Of a DNA stretch of 27,244 bases, positions 7,921 through 16,384 are shown one piece after another. The DNA is from Bacteroidales bacterium (GTDB lineage Bacteria > Bacteroidota > Bacteroidia > Bacteroidales > UBA3663), in NCBI GenBank assembly GCA_016293065.1, contig JAEDEY010000020.1, forward strand, positions 1 to 27,244, read 5' to 3'. Within the stretch, counting starts at the first letter, position 1, and every line of letters starts with the position of its first letter. A program made the position numbers and the translations under genes. The notes below the pieces were generated by a model, which was not told where the DNA came from, made no database searches, and was given only the letters and a program-made list of their open reading frames with translations.

Positions 7921-9665
7921 ACAGACAGATGAACAGATTTTTGCTGATAATGTTGCTATGCATGATACCTTTTGCTGCCGATGCTCGCCGAAAGAAGGCG
8001 AAGAAAGCGAAAGAAGGTCAAGGTGTGGCACATGTCTTGACGCATGAGCAGCAGGCTCATTTCGATGCAATATATTTCGATGCCATAGCCATGCAGCAAT
8101 ATGGCAAGACCGATCAGGCTTTTGCCCTGATGCAACGGGCTCTCGAAATTGACAGTCTGTCGGCTCCGGCACTGTATTTTGTCAGTGATGTATATCGTGG
8201 CATGGAGAAATGGAATCAGTCGTTGTTCTATATGCGTCGAGCTGTTGCTGCCGACAAGGGCAACAATTATTGGTACAGGGCAGGCGAGGGCGAGCTGTTG
8301 TCTCGGATGGGACGCTATCAAGAGGCGATAGATTGCTATAAGGATCTCTCAGACCGGTTCCCAAAGCATAGCGAGCCGCTGTATAACCTTGCCGAGTTGT
8401 ATCTCAGGCTTGACAGTGGACGGCAATGTATCGATGTGCTCGAAAAGATAGAAGATGTAGATGGAGTCAGTCCTCAGATCACGCTCCAGAAGTTCTATAT
8501 CTTGCAGGGTTTAGGGCGAAGCGACGATGCCTTTGCCGAATACGACAAGCTGATCGACCGATACCCGTATGAATTGTCATACCGCATACAGAAAGGCGAC
8601 CTGCAGATGAAGAATGGCCAGATTGACAAGGCCAAACAGACTTATGACGAGGCAGCAAAGATAGATCCCGACAATGCTTATGTCTGGGTGGCGTTGTCAA
8701 ACTATTTCTCGATAGTGGGCGATCAGGAAGAAGCCGACATGTTGGTACAGAATGCCTTGGTCAATAACAATCTCGATATTCAGACGAAGATAGATATCCT
8801 GACCGAATATCTGAAATCGACACTGAGAAAAGTGGCTAAGGGTAAGGATGCCGACTCGCTCGACATCTCGTTGCCTGGTGTCGATTCTCTGTTCATCACC
8901 ATCGAGCAGATGCACCCAACTGCTCCTGAGGTGTATGTTCTTCATGCCGACTATTTGGCTGCAATCAGCAACGACAGTCTGGCAACAGTCCAGATGCGCT
9001 TTGCCTGCGACTTGCGTCCGTCGGAGAAGCAATACTGGGAGAAGCTGCTGTCTTATGCCTCGACTCAGAAAGAGATGGATAAGCTGCTCCGTCTCTGTGA
9101 TGAGATCGAAGCCTTGCATCCCGACATGAATAGCCCATATACAATGAGGGCATGGGTATATTATAACCAGAAGAAATACGAGGATGTCATAAGGGCTTAC
9201 CATGGTGCCCTCGAAAGGACAGAAGCCAAGGAGGTCAATTGGAAATCAACGCTCTGGGGCAATATTGGCGACACATACCACTTGCTTGGCGATATGGAGA
9301 AGGTATATGAGAGTTACGACCAGGCACTGAAATATAACGATAAGAATTATGTGGTATTGAATAACTATGCATATTTCCTTTCGACCGAGAACCGAGACCT
9401 GCTCAAGGCAGAGAGCATGGCATCGAAGGTAATCAAGCAATATCCCGACAATGCTACATATCTTGATACTTATGCATGGATATTATATCAGGAAGGCAGC
9501 TATATGCTTGCTAAGTTTTATCAGAAACGTGCCATCGACTACTGTGACCCTAAAGAGGACAACACTACGTTGTATGAACATTGGCATGCGATACTGAAAG
9601 CCCTTGGCGAGGAATCAGAAGAAACAGAGGACGACGAAAATGAAAACATTGAAGTAGAACAATAA
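7917..9665 (+). CDS. Exported tetratricopeptide repeat protein
   Basis: A 582-residue TPR protein. The N-terminus has a short charged start, a hydrophobic core (about residues 7-20) and a likely type I signal peptidase site near ADA-R (21-24), followed by a Lys/Arg-rich stretch, so it is predicted periplasmic or outer-membrane associated. TPR-like helix pairs are visible around 45-150, 220-260 and 445-550, with the C-terminal pair NNYAYFLS...LDTYAWILYQEG being very typical. The tail is strongly acidic. The start at 7917 gives the 4-nt overlap with the radical SAM gene; an in-frame ATG at 7929 is the alternative. The DUF4292 gene starts 10 nt downstream. TPR proteins in this position are likely scaffolds, but the partner is unknown. 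Confidence 0.88.
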   Translation: MNRQMNRFLLIMLLCMIPFAADARRKKAKKAKEGQGVAHVLTHEQQAHFDAIYFDAIAMQQYGKTDQAFALMQRALEIDSLSAPALYFVSDVYRGMEKWNQSLFYMRRAVAADKGNNYWYRAGEGELLSRMGRYQEAIDCYKDLSDRFPKHSEPLYNLAELYLRLDSGRQCIDVLEKIEDVDGVSPQITLQKFYILQGLGRSDDAFAEYDKLIDRYPYELSYRIQKGDLQMKNGQIDKAKQTYDEAAKIDPDNAYVWVALSNYFSIVGDQEEADMLVQNALVNNNLDIQTKIDILTEYLKSTLRKVAKGKDADSLDISLPGVDSLFITIEQMHPTAPEVYVLHADYLAAISNDSLATVQMRFACDLRPSEKQYWEKLLSYASTQKEMDKLLRLCDEIEALHPDMNSPYTMRAWVYYNQKKYEDVIRAYHGALERTEAKEVNWKSTLWGNIGDTYHLLGDMEKVYESYDQALKYNDKNYVVLNNYAYFLSTENRDLLKAESMASKVIKQYPDNATYLDTYAWILYQEGSYMLAKFYQKRAIDYCDPKEDNTTLYEHWHAILKALGEESEETEDDENENIEVEQ

Positions 9666-9675
9666 CACTTGAGTT

Positions 9676-10512
9676 ATGAAAAAAGCATTATATTTCTTAT
9701 CACTATTGGTAATATTGACTTCTTGCAGCGGCAAGAAGAGGATAGTAAAAGGTGCTGGTGATGCCGACCCACAGAAAGTGTCGGTTGTGGCAGCTGAGAA
9801 AAACAGATACGAAGCTGCTATCCAGAATGCTCTTGACTTCAAGATGCTTCAGTCAAGGGTGAAGTATTCGTTTGGCGACAAATCCCTCAACGGACGACTT
9901 AACATCGAACATGGGAAGCGCTTGTGCATGACAGTTACAGTGCTTGGTATTGAGGTAGCGCGAGTAGAAGTCAATCGCGAGAATGTTGTGATAGTCGATA
10001 AGTTCGACAAGCTCTATACAGAACTGACTATCGAAGAGTTTGCCGAACGCATGAACCTGCAGGATGAGATGCGATATGAGGCACTCGAATGTCTGTTGTT
10101 AGGCCGTATTTTCATTCCAGGAAGTGGTGAGGCTGAGGTCAGGGACTTCAAAAAGATGAATTGGGCAATGAAGGATGACAATCTGACTGGCGAATTGACG
10201 AAACCAAGATATAGCCTCGAATATGTGATTGACAAAGACAACAGGCTGACCAATACCATAGTAACGGCAAAGGATGGTTCGGTCAGTAAGTCGGTGGCCT
10301 TCATGTATAAGGGTTATCAGACAGTAGAAGGCGGTGAGTTTGCCACACAGGAGCAGATTACTCTGATAAACGACAATAAGGCAGTCAAAGCCGACCTTAC
10401 CTTGTCTGCACCAATCATGGGCAAGACATGGACTTCGTTCACCCCGACCGAGGCATACAAGAAAGTGACGTTTCAGGAACTGCTTACAGCTGTTAAGAAC
10501 ATGAAGAAATGA
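9676..10512 (+). CDS. DUF4292 family lipoprotein
   Basis: A 278-residue protein with a lipoprotein signal peptide: MKKALYFLSLLVILTSC with lipobox LTSC, lipidated Cys17. The residues after Cys (SGKKR) are basic and lack the acidic lipoprotein export signal of Bacteroidetes surface lipoproteins, so it should face the periplasm. The remainder (KYSFGDKSLNGRLNIEHGKR onward, ending TSFTPTEAYKKVTFQ) resembles DUF4292, a Bacteroidetes family found beside EnvC-like proteins. Its fold may be LolB-like, but that is inference. It lies 10 nt after the TPR gene and 33 nt before the EnvC-like gene. Confidence 0.82.
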   Translation: MKKALYFLSLLVILTSCSGKKRIVKGAGDADPQKVSVVAAEKNRYEAAIQNALDFKMLQSRVKYSFGDKSLNGRLNIEHGKRLCMTVTVLGIEVARVEVNRENVVIVDKFDKLYTELTIEEFAERMNLQDEMRYEALECLLLGRIFIPGSGEAEVRDFKKMNWAMKDDNLTGELTKPRYSLEYVIDKDNRLTNTIVTAKDGSVSKSVAFMYKGYQTVEGGEFATQEQITLINDNKAVKADLTLSAPIMGKTWTSFTPTEAYKKVTFQELLTAVKNMKK

Positions 10513-10545
10513 TAATATCCAGCGCTAATCTTCGTCGTTGATAGT

Positions 10546-11961
10546 ATGAAGTATATAAATCTAATAATATGTGTCATCTGCATGATGTTGCTTGCAACAC
10601 CACAAGATACCTATGCTCAGAAAAAGTCAGCCAAGACAACGCAAACCACAAAAAAGCAGAGTGGCAGGACTTCCAAGCAGACTACCAAGACTAAACAGAC
10701 GACGAAGAAAAAAGTGCTGAGCCGTTCGGAATACGAGAAGCAGCAGAAGGAGCTACAGAAGCGTATTTCGGAAACGGAAAAGATGATTTCTGACAACGAC
10801 AAGTCGGTGATAGCTCAGAGTCGTGACATCAAACTGCGAGAACAGGAAATAGGTCATCGTGAGGCTCTGCTGGTTGCCATGCACAAGGAGATTGAGGCAA
10901 TTGCTTATGAGGAAGACTCGCTGCAACAGGCGATCAAGGATCTGCAAGACAGTTTTGAGGCAAAGAAAGAGAAATACGGTATGGCGATGCGGCATTTCTA
11001 CAAGACCCGTAGCGGATATAGCGAATTACTGTTCATCCTATCGTCGAACTCGATGATCGAGAGCGTGCGCCGTATGCGTTATCTGCGTCAGTATAGCGAT
11101 TGGCGCAAGCAACAAGCCATTGAACTCGAACAGCAGAGACAAGCTACAGCAGAGGCAAAAGACGAGCTTTCGAAGACTCGCCAGGAGCGTGAGGTAGTGC
11201 TCGAGAATCTGAATAATGAGAAGGTGGCATTGTCGAAAAAGAAACAGCAGCAGGAACTGGCTTTGGCCAATCTGAAGAAACGAGGCAAGGAACTGCATGC
11301 TGAACTGGAGAAAGACCAAAAGCAACATGCCGACATCCAGAAGAAGATACAGCAGATGATCGATGAGGAACGTCGGAAGGCGGCAGAGGAAGAGAGGAAG
11401 AGACTGGCGGCTGAAAAGAAGAAACAGGAAGAAGAGGCTCGTAAGAAGGCTGCTGCAAATAAGTCGAAGGAATCGGCTTCGGCTGGCAAGTCCCAGACTC
11501 AGACTCCTAAGACAACTTCGCCTGATGCATCTAAGGCATCTGCCTCATCTTCGTCTTCGGGATCTTCGCTGACGGGTGGCTTCCGTCAGAACAAGGGACG
11601 TCTGCCTTATCCTGTAGATACTGGTTTTGCATATTTACGTCATTACAAGGAAAAGAACGATGGCAACGTGAGCATCTCACTATCGACGGCAGTGGGAGCT
11701 AATGCCTGTGCAGTATTCAATGGTGTTGTGCTCAGATGCAGCCGTTCGTCAGACGATTACACCGTCATCATCAAGCATGGCGACTACATGAGTGTATATA
11801 GCAACCTGTCTTCGGTTTCGGTCAAGGAAGGACAGGCCGTGAAGACTCGTCAGAAGATTGGCAAGGTCAAGTCGGATGTCGATGGCCGTCGAGGAGAACT
11901 GATGTTCTGGATATATGGCAAGACCGATGCCGAAAACCCTGAAACATGGCTGAAAAGATGA
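10546..11961 (+). CDS. EnvC-like murein hydrolase activator (degenerate LytM/M23 domain)
   Basis: A 471-residue exported coiled-coil protein. The signal peptide is residues 1-24, with cleavage after TYA. A Lys/Thr/Gln-rich stretch (25-58) follows, then a long coiled coil (about 60-305), a Ser/Ala/Lys/Thr low-complexity linker (305-342) and a C-terminal LytM fold (343-471). The zinc ligands of active M23 peptidases are missing: the usual YSHL histidine is Asn420 (VYSNL), the usual HLHFE is ELMFWI (451-456), and no HxxxD is seen. This matches the EnvC type, which activates a cell-wall amidase at the division septum instead of cutting peptidoglycan itself. The stop overlaps the next gene as ATGA at 11958-11961. 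Confidence 0.88.
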   Translation: MKYINLIICVICMMLLATPQDTYAQKKSAKTTQTTKKQSGRTSKQTTKTKQTTKKKVLSRSEYEKQQKELQKRISETEKMISDNDKSVIAQSRDIKLREQEIGHREALLVAMHKEIEAIAYEEDSLQQAIKDLQDSFEAKKEKYGMAMRHFYKTRSGYSELLFILSSNSMIESVRRMRYLRQYSDWRKQQAIELEQQRQATAEAKDELSKTRQEREVVLENLNNEKVALSKKKQQQELALANLKKRGKELHAELEKDQKQHADIQKKIQQMIDEERRKAAEEERKRLAAEKKKQEEEARKKAAANKSKESASAGKSQTQTPKTTSPDASKASASSSSSGSSLTGGFRQNKGRLPYPVDTGFAYLRHYKEKNDGNVSISLSTAVGANACAVFNGVVLRCSRSSDDYTVIIKHGDYMSVYSNLSSVSVKEGQAVKTRQKIGKVKSDVDGRRGELMFWIYGKTDAENPETWLKR

Positions 11962-12368
11962 TACTTGCTACATTGATATCTCTGCCTAAGATTACAGATC
12001 CTCGAGGCAATCTGACTGTGGTGACCGAAGGTGTTGAGATACCTTTCAACATTGCGCGTGCTTATTGGGTATATGATGTGCCTGGCGGAGAGTGCCGTGG
12101 TGGTCATGCTCACAAACACCTGCAGCAGTTTGTCATTGCTCTCAGTGGCAGTTTTATCGTCAATCTCGATGATGGCTGTGGTCATCATGAAAGCTATCTT
12201 CTCAACCATCCTTATCAGGGTCTGTTGATCAAGAATAGAGTGTGGCGCACTATTGATGATTTCTCGTCGGGAGCAGTCTGTCTGGTACTTGCGTCAGAAC
12301 CATTCGACGAAGACGATTACATACGTGACTATGAAGAATATAAGCTATCTCAGTCTGAAAGCCATTAA
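11958..12368 (+). CDS. FdtA/QdtA-like dTDP-4-keto-6-deoxyglucose ketoisomerase (WxcM-like cupin)
   Basis: A 136-residue cupin of the WxcM-like/FdtA family, which moves the keto group of dTDP-4-keto-6-deoxyglucose from C4 to C3 before amination. The signature CRGGHAHKHLQQ (46-57), with active-site-type His50 and His52, is followed by ALSGSFIVNLDDG and a C-terminal EPFDEDDYIRDYEEY. I prefer the ATG at 11958 because it forms the ATGA overlap with the EnvC-like gene used at other junctions here; an in-frame ATG at 11946 would add four residues. The next enzyme, an FdtB-like aminotransferase, overlaps its 3' end by 38 nt, which supports the pathway. FdtA or QdtA specificity (galacto or gluco product) cannot be decided by eye. 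Confidence 0.82.
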   Translation: MILATLISLPKITDPRGNLTVVTEGVEIPFNIARAYWVYDVPGGECRGGHAHKHLQQFVIALSGSFIVNLDDGCGHHESYLLNHPYQGLLIKNRVWRTIDDFSSGAVCLVLASEPFDEDDYIRDYEEYKLSQSESH

Positions 12369-13440
12369 TGCACCATACGAGAAGGCTATTGCCGAAGCGT
12401 TGATCAAAGTGGTTGATAGTGGTTGGTATCTGCGTGGTCGGTGTGTGTCGATGTTCGAGAATGAATGGGCATCATATTGCGATGCCGGTTATTGTGTGGG
12501 TTGCGGCAATGGGTTAGATGCGCTCAGGCTTGTGCTTATGGCGTGGAAGAATGCTCGTCTGCTTGAACAAGGCGACGAGGTCATTGTACCTGCCAATACT
12601 TTCATTGCCACGGTGCTTGCCGTATCTGAGTCAGGATTGACTCCTGTCTTGACCGATCCTGATCCCGACACGGGTCTGCTGACGGTTTCTGCCATTGAAG
12701 AAATGGTATCTTCACGCACGAGAGTCATATTGCCTGTGCACCTATACGGACAATTGTGCGACATGGAGTCTATCATGAGCTATGCTTCTGCCCATAGTCT
12801 GTTGGTGCTTGAAGATTGTGCACAGTGTCATGGCATTAATCACATAATGAGCCGTTCTGCTGTCAAGATACCAGCCGGACATCATGCTTGTGCATGGTCG
12901 TTCTATCCTGGCAAGAATCTCGGTGCTTTGGGCGATGCTGGCGCTGTGACCACCGATAGCAAGAGTCTTGCCGACGAGGTGAGGGCGTTGTCCAATTATG
13001 GCAGTGCCGAAAAGTATGTCAACGATGTCAAGGGACTCAATTCCCGCATGGACGAGCTTCAGGCGGCTGTCTTGTCTCTGAAATTAGCCGACTTGAACCG
13101 ATGCAACGGCCGAAGGATAGACATTGCCCACAGGTATCTCGACGAGGTTGTCAATCCAAAGATCATGCTGCCTCACATCTCTACGGCAAGTGTGTTCCAT
13201 ATCTTCCCCGTGAGATGCGACCAGCGCGATGAGCTTCAGGCTTTTCTCGACAGTCGAGGCATACAGACTCAGATACATTATCCGATACCACCTCATAAGC
13301 AACAGGCTTATCCAGAGTGGCATGGATGTCGGTTGCCAGTCACCGAGGCTATAGCTTGCACAGAACTCTCCCTACCATGCAATCAAGCTATGACCGACGA
13401 TGAGGTCACAAGGGTGATTGAGGCGCTCAACGACTTCTGA
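12331..13440 (+). CDS. DegT/DnrJ/EryC1/StrS aminotransferase, FdtB/QdtB-like
   Basis: A PLP-dependent sugar aminotransferase of 369 residues that should aminate the 3-keto sugar made by the FdtA-like enzyme, giving dTDP-3-amino-3,6-dideoxyhexose (Fuc3N or Qui3N). Key motifs are GCGNGLDALRL (57-67), the cofactor-contacting EDCAQCHG (161-168) with Asp162, the Schiff-base lysine Lys195 in SFYPGKNLGALGDAGAV (190-206), and NSRMDELQAA (237-246). The frame is open upstream to 12253, but the start is set at 12331 because MKNISYLSLKAI is the family N-terminus and the upstream residues are out-of-frame FdtA sequence. It overlaps the FdtA-like gene by 38 nt and precedes the flippase by 49 nt. The follow-on acyltransferase and the RmlA/RmlB enzymes are not in the window. 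Confidence 0.88.
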   Translation: MKNISYLSLKAINAPYEKAIAEALIKVVDSGWYLRGRCVSMFENEWASYCDAGYCVGCGNGLDALRLVLMAWKNARLLEQGDEVIVPANTFIATVLAVSESGLTPVLTDPDPDTGLLTVSAIEEMVSSRTRVILPVHLYGQLCDMESIMSYASAHSLLVLEDCAQCHGINHIMSRSAVKIPAGHHACAWSFYPGKNLGALGDAGAVTTDSKSLADEVRALSNYGSAEKYVNDVKGLNSRMDELQAAVLSLKLADLNRCNGRRIDIAHRYLDEVVNPKIMLPHISTASVFHIFPVRCDQRDELQAFLDSRGIQTQIHYPIPPHKQQAYPEWHGCRLPVTEAIACTELSLPCNQAMTDDEVTRVIEALNDF

Positions 13441-13489
13441 TATAGAACAAATATAACCATCTTGTAAAGAAGGTGAAAAACAGAAAACA

Positions 13490-14788
13490 TTGATACCCAA
13501 TAGCAAAACCATAGCAAAAAATATAGGCATCTTCGGTGGCGCACAGGTCTTTTCGGTAGTTGCCGCACTGATTCGCAACAAGTTTGCCGCAGTCTTCATC
13601 GGCACTACAGGTGTCGGTTTAAGTGCTATATATAATACTGTTGTCGTCTTCTATAGCAACATTTCGGGCTTGGGCTTGTCGTTTTCGGGAGTGAAATACC
13701 TCTCGGAGGTCTTTGCCAATGGTGACACTGAGGCGCTGAATACTGAGGTTGAAAAAATGCGTACGCTCGGTTTGTTGGGTGCAACCTGTGGCTTTGTGCT
13801 CTCGCTTATCTTAGCCCCTCTGCTCAGCTATGTCTATTTTGATCATCTGTCTTATGCCTTGAGCTTTGCGGCTCTCTCCATCTTCATAGCAGTGAATATC
13901 TATGCAGGGGTAGAGTTGGCAATACTGAAAGCCATGCAGCAAGTGAGACGTCTGGCACTTTCGTCAATCTGGTTGGCTGTAGTGTCGGTGCTCTTTTCTG
14001 TCCCTTTCTATGTGCTTTATGGTATCCAGGGAGTGATTTGGGCTGTAGTGGTGAGCGGTGCAGCAGGAGCACTCATCACTATCTATCTTGGTCACCAGAC
14101 TATCAGTCTGTCACAGGCTTCACCGCGACTTGTCGTGGGATGGCAGAGGGTTAGGCAACTCATTGCCCAAAGCAAGTCAGTAATAGTTTTGGGCATGGCT
14201 TTCCTGTTGGGAGGGGTGATTGCTTCGGGCGCTGATATGATAATTCAGGGCTATCTCTCAGCTATTACATCATTGTCGGTATTGGGGCTATACAAGGCTG
14301 GTTTTCAGCTGAGCATAACCTATACTGGCATGATATTCACTGCTGTCAATAATGATTTCTATCCTCGCCTTGCAGCCATCAACAAGAACATTGCTGAACG
14401 CAACACTCTTATCTCTCGTCAGATCAAGGTATTGCTCTGCATCACCATTCCTTTGGTTGTGTTGTTTGTCATTCTGGTACCATATTTGTTGCCGATACTT
14501 TTCGACAATACATTCAATCCAGTGTGTCGTATGGTGCAGATCGCATCGCTGTCAGTCATAGTCAAGTCTGTCACCATGCCGCTCAATTTCCTGCCGTTGT
14601 CGTTGGGCAAGTCGGTAGATTATCTGTGTCTTGAAGGTTCTTTCTGGATACTCCTTGTTCCGTTGGTAATGGTAGGTTTCAGCCTTTATGGTTTGGAAGG
14701 TGCTGGTACTGCCATTTTGCTATGTCACATCATCGAACTGGTATATGTCATTCTCGTCTGCAAGATCAGGTATGGCTTTGCGTTCTAA
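13490..14788 (+). CDS. Wzx-type oligosaccharide flippase (O-antigen translocase family)
   Basis: A 432-residue polytopic membrane protein with about 12 hydrophobic segments from residue 10 to the C-terminus and no soluble domain. It resembles O-antigen/oligosaccharide translocases of the MOP superfamily that flip undecaprenyl-linked glycans across the inner membrane. Supporting stretches are GIFGGAQVFSVVAALIRNKF (13-32) and GLGLSFSGVKYLSE. The start codon is TTG: between the in-frame stop at 13454-13456 and residue 1 there is no ATG or GTG, and the family homology begins directly after TTG. It follows the FdtB-like gene by 49 nt and ends convergently with the permease, overlapping it by 23 nt (14766-14788). 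Confidence 0.85.
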   Translation: MIPNSKTIAKNIGIFGGAQVFSVVAALIRNKFAAVFIGTTGVGLSAIYNTVVVFYSNISGLGLSFSGVKYLSEVFANGDTEALNTEVEKMRTLGLLGATCGFVLSLILAPLLSYVYFDHLSYALSFAALSIFIAVNIYAGVELAILKAMQQVRRLALSSIWLAVVSVLFSVPFYVLYGIQGVIWAVVVSGAAGALITIYLGHQTISLSQASPRLVVGWQRVRQLIAQSKSVIVLGMAFLLGGVIASGADMIIQGYLSAITSLSVLGLYKAGFQLSITYTGMIFTAVNNDFYPRLAAINKNIAERNTLISRQIKVLLCITIPLVVLFVILVPYLLPILFDNTFNPVCRMVQIASLSVIVKSVTMPLNFLPLSLGKSVDYLCLEGSFWILLVPLVMVGFSLYGLEGAGTAILLCHIIELVYVILVCKIRYGFAF

Positions 14789-15989
14789 GGACTCTGATGG
14801 GATAGATAGTCGCCAGTATGCCAATTACAAACACACTTATTGCCGACCATAGCACATCAGTCCATTGCAGGACTACGGGATAGGCATCGATGATATATGC
14901 ATTGCTGTTGCCACCGAGTCCAATGACTTCAAAATGCTCTTGTATCAAACATAGCACCACGCCAATGATGATGCCAGCCATTGCTCCCACACCCGAGATT
15001 AGCAGTCCCTCGATAGCGAAGATTTTTCTGATGAGCGAGTTGTTAGCACCAAGATTGTGTAATGTCGCAATCTCTTCCTCTTTATCGATGATCAGCATCG
15101 ACAGCGATCCAATGAGGTTGAACGAGGCGATGAGCAATATGAAAATGACTATAAGGAATGTGATCCATTTCTCGATTTGCATGATGCGGTAGCTCTCTTC
15201 CTGCTGTTGGTATCTTGTTTTGATGATGAAGTCTTGTCCCAGTATCTTTTCGAGGTTCTGCTTTGCTGTACCGATGTTCTTTGGATCGTTGATCCTTATC
15301 TGGTAAGCCGAGACTTGAGTGCTGTCGTTGAGCATTGCCTGTGCGAATGTCAATGATGTGATGCAGATATTGTCATCGTATTCGGCTTGGTTGACGAGAA
15401 AGATGCCACTGCAATATATAAGTCCTTCGGTGAATGCCTCTTCGGGATTCAGCAGATTCACTTTGCCCGAACGTATAGGGCAGTAGGCTGTGATAGGTCT
15501 GACGAAACTGCTTCCTGCTCCTAATTGTGCGGCTATGCCTGCACCCAAGACGCAATAGTCTGCCACGTCGTCTTTCAACTTATATTCTCCCGCAACAACA
15601 ATGCTGTCGATGGCGGTGGTCAGTGCGAAAGCGTCATCTACACCAAGCATCTTGGCTGGTAACTGATGGCTGCCATAGCTGAGCAGAATATTCTCTTCGA
15701 GTATGGCACTGATGTCGGCAACAGCATCAACCGACGCAATCTTGCTGCGCAGTTCTTCGCTGTCGGTGAATGTTTTGCCATATCGTGTCTCGATCCGCAG
15801 TTCGGGGTCGAAGTTGCTGCATAGGTTGTTGACCAGCGACTCGAATCCGTTATAGACTGATAGCATGACGATGAGGGCAGCTGTGATTATGGCAATACCA
15901 CAACATGCCACCAATGTTATGGCATTGATAGCATTATGGCTTTTTTTCGAAAGCAGATAGCGTATTGCTATTACAGCAGCCAGTTTCAT
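14766..15989 (-). CDS. ABC transporter permease, LolC/LolE/FtsX-like
   Basis: A 407-residue inner-membrane protein of the MacB/LolE permease type. There is one N-terminal membrane segment (about 20-45), a large periplasmic domain (about 46-270), then three more (about 273-300, 325-350, 375-400). The TM2-to-TM3 segment SLSMLIIDKEEEIATLHNLGA matches the cytoplasmic coupling region of the LolC/E group. A role in lipoprotein release from the inner membrane is likely by family, but the ATPase subunit is not in the window. It starts 1 nt after the rbfA stop, so it belongs to the aroQ-pyk-methyltransferase-rbfA run. Its 3' end overlaps the flippase gene on the other strand by 23 nt. Confidence 0.88.
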   Translation of the reverse strand: MKLAAVIAIRYLLSKKSHNAINAITLVACCGIAIITAALIVMLSVYNGFESLVNNLCSNFDPELRIETRYGKTFTDSEELRSKIASVDAVADISAILEENILLSYGSHQLPAKMLGVDDAFALTTAIDSIVVAGEYKLKDDVADYCVLGAGIAAQLGAGSSFVRPITAYCPIRSGKVNLLNPEEAFTEGLIYCSGIFLVNQAEYDDNICITSLTFAQAMLNDSTQVSAYQIRINDPKNIGTAKQNLEKILGQDFIIKTRYQQQEESYRIMQIEKWITFLIVIFILLIASFNLIGSLSMLIIDKEEEIATLHNLGANNSLIRKIFAIEGLLISGVGAMAGIIIGVVLCLIQEHFEVIGLGGNSNAYIIDAYPVVLQWTDVLWSAISVFVIGILATIYPIRVLRTQSHT

Positions 15990-15990
15990 C

Positions 15991-16326
15991 TCACTTTTTG
16001 AGCAGTTGGTCTATGCGCTCAAGATAGTCGAGCGAATCGTCGATTTCGAAACGCAACTCTGGAATGACGCGAAGCTGATAGCGCACCTTTGAGCCAAGTG
16101 CACCTCGTATGCCGCTTACGTTGCGGTTGATGTTGTTGATTATCTCGATGCCCTTGTCGGAAGGGAACACGCTGAGAAACACCTTTGCCACACTGAGGTC
16201 AGGAGAAGTGCGCACCGCACTGACGCTCACTATTATGCCTCTTGTCTTGGCTGTCTCAACTCGGATGATTTCTCCGAGTTCTTTCTGTAATAATCTGTTG
16301 ATTTTGTCGAGTCTTGTACTTTCCAT
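15991..16326 (-). CDS. rbfA: 30S ribosome-binding factor RbfA
   Basis: A 111-residue protein of usual RbfA size, needed for late maturation of the 30S subunit and 16S rRNA 5' processing. It has the N-terminal RLDKINRLLQKELGEII helix, the SVSAVRTSPDLSVAKVFLSVFP strand/loop characteristic of the KH-like fold, and the C-terminal LRFEIDDSLDYLERIDQLL. The permease gene begins one base after its stop. Upstream, a 58-nt gap (16327-16384) separates it from the methyltransferase; I see no -7 box there, so read-through from aroQ/pyk is assumed. Confidence 0.94.
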   Translation of the reverse strand: MESTRLDKINRLLQKELGEIIRVETAKTRGIIVSVSAVRTSPDLSVAKVFLSVFPSDKGIEIINNINRNVSGIRGALGSKVRYQLRVIPELRFEIDDSLDYLERIDQLLKK

Positions 16327-16384
16327 ATTTCTTTTTTTTATAGGAGGTTGTGGGAGTTAATGTGAGATAACGGACATTAGTTGA

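Noticed and set aside
11370..11580. Low-complexity Lys/Glu/Ala and Ser-rich stretch as a DNA repeat
   Set aside because: There is no regular nucleotide unit; it is the coiled-coil end and flexible linker of the EnvC-like protein.
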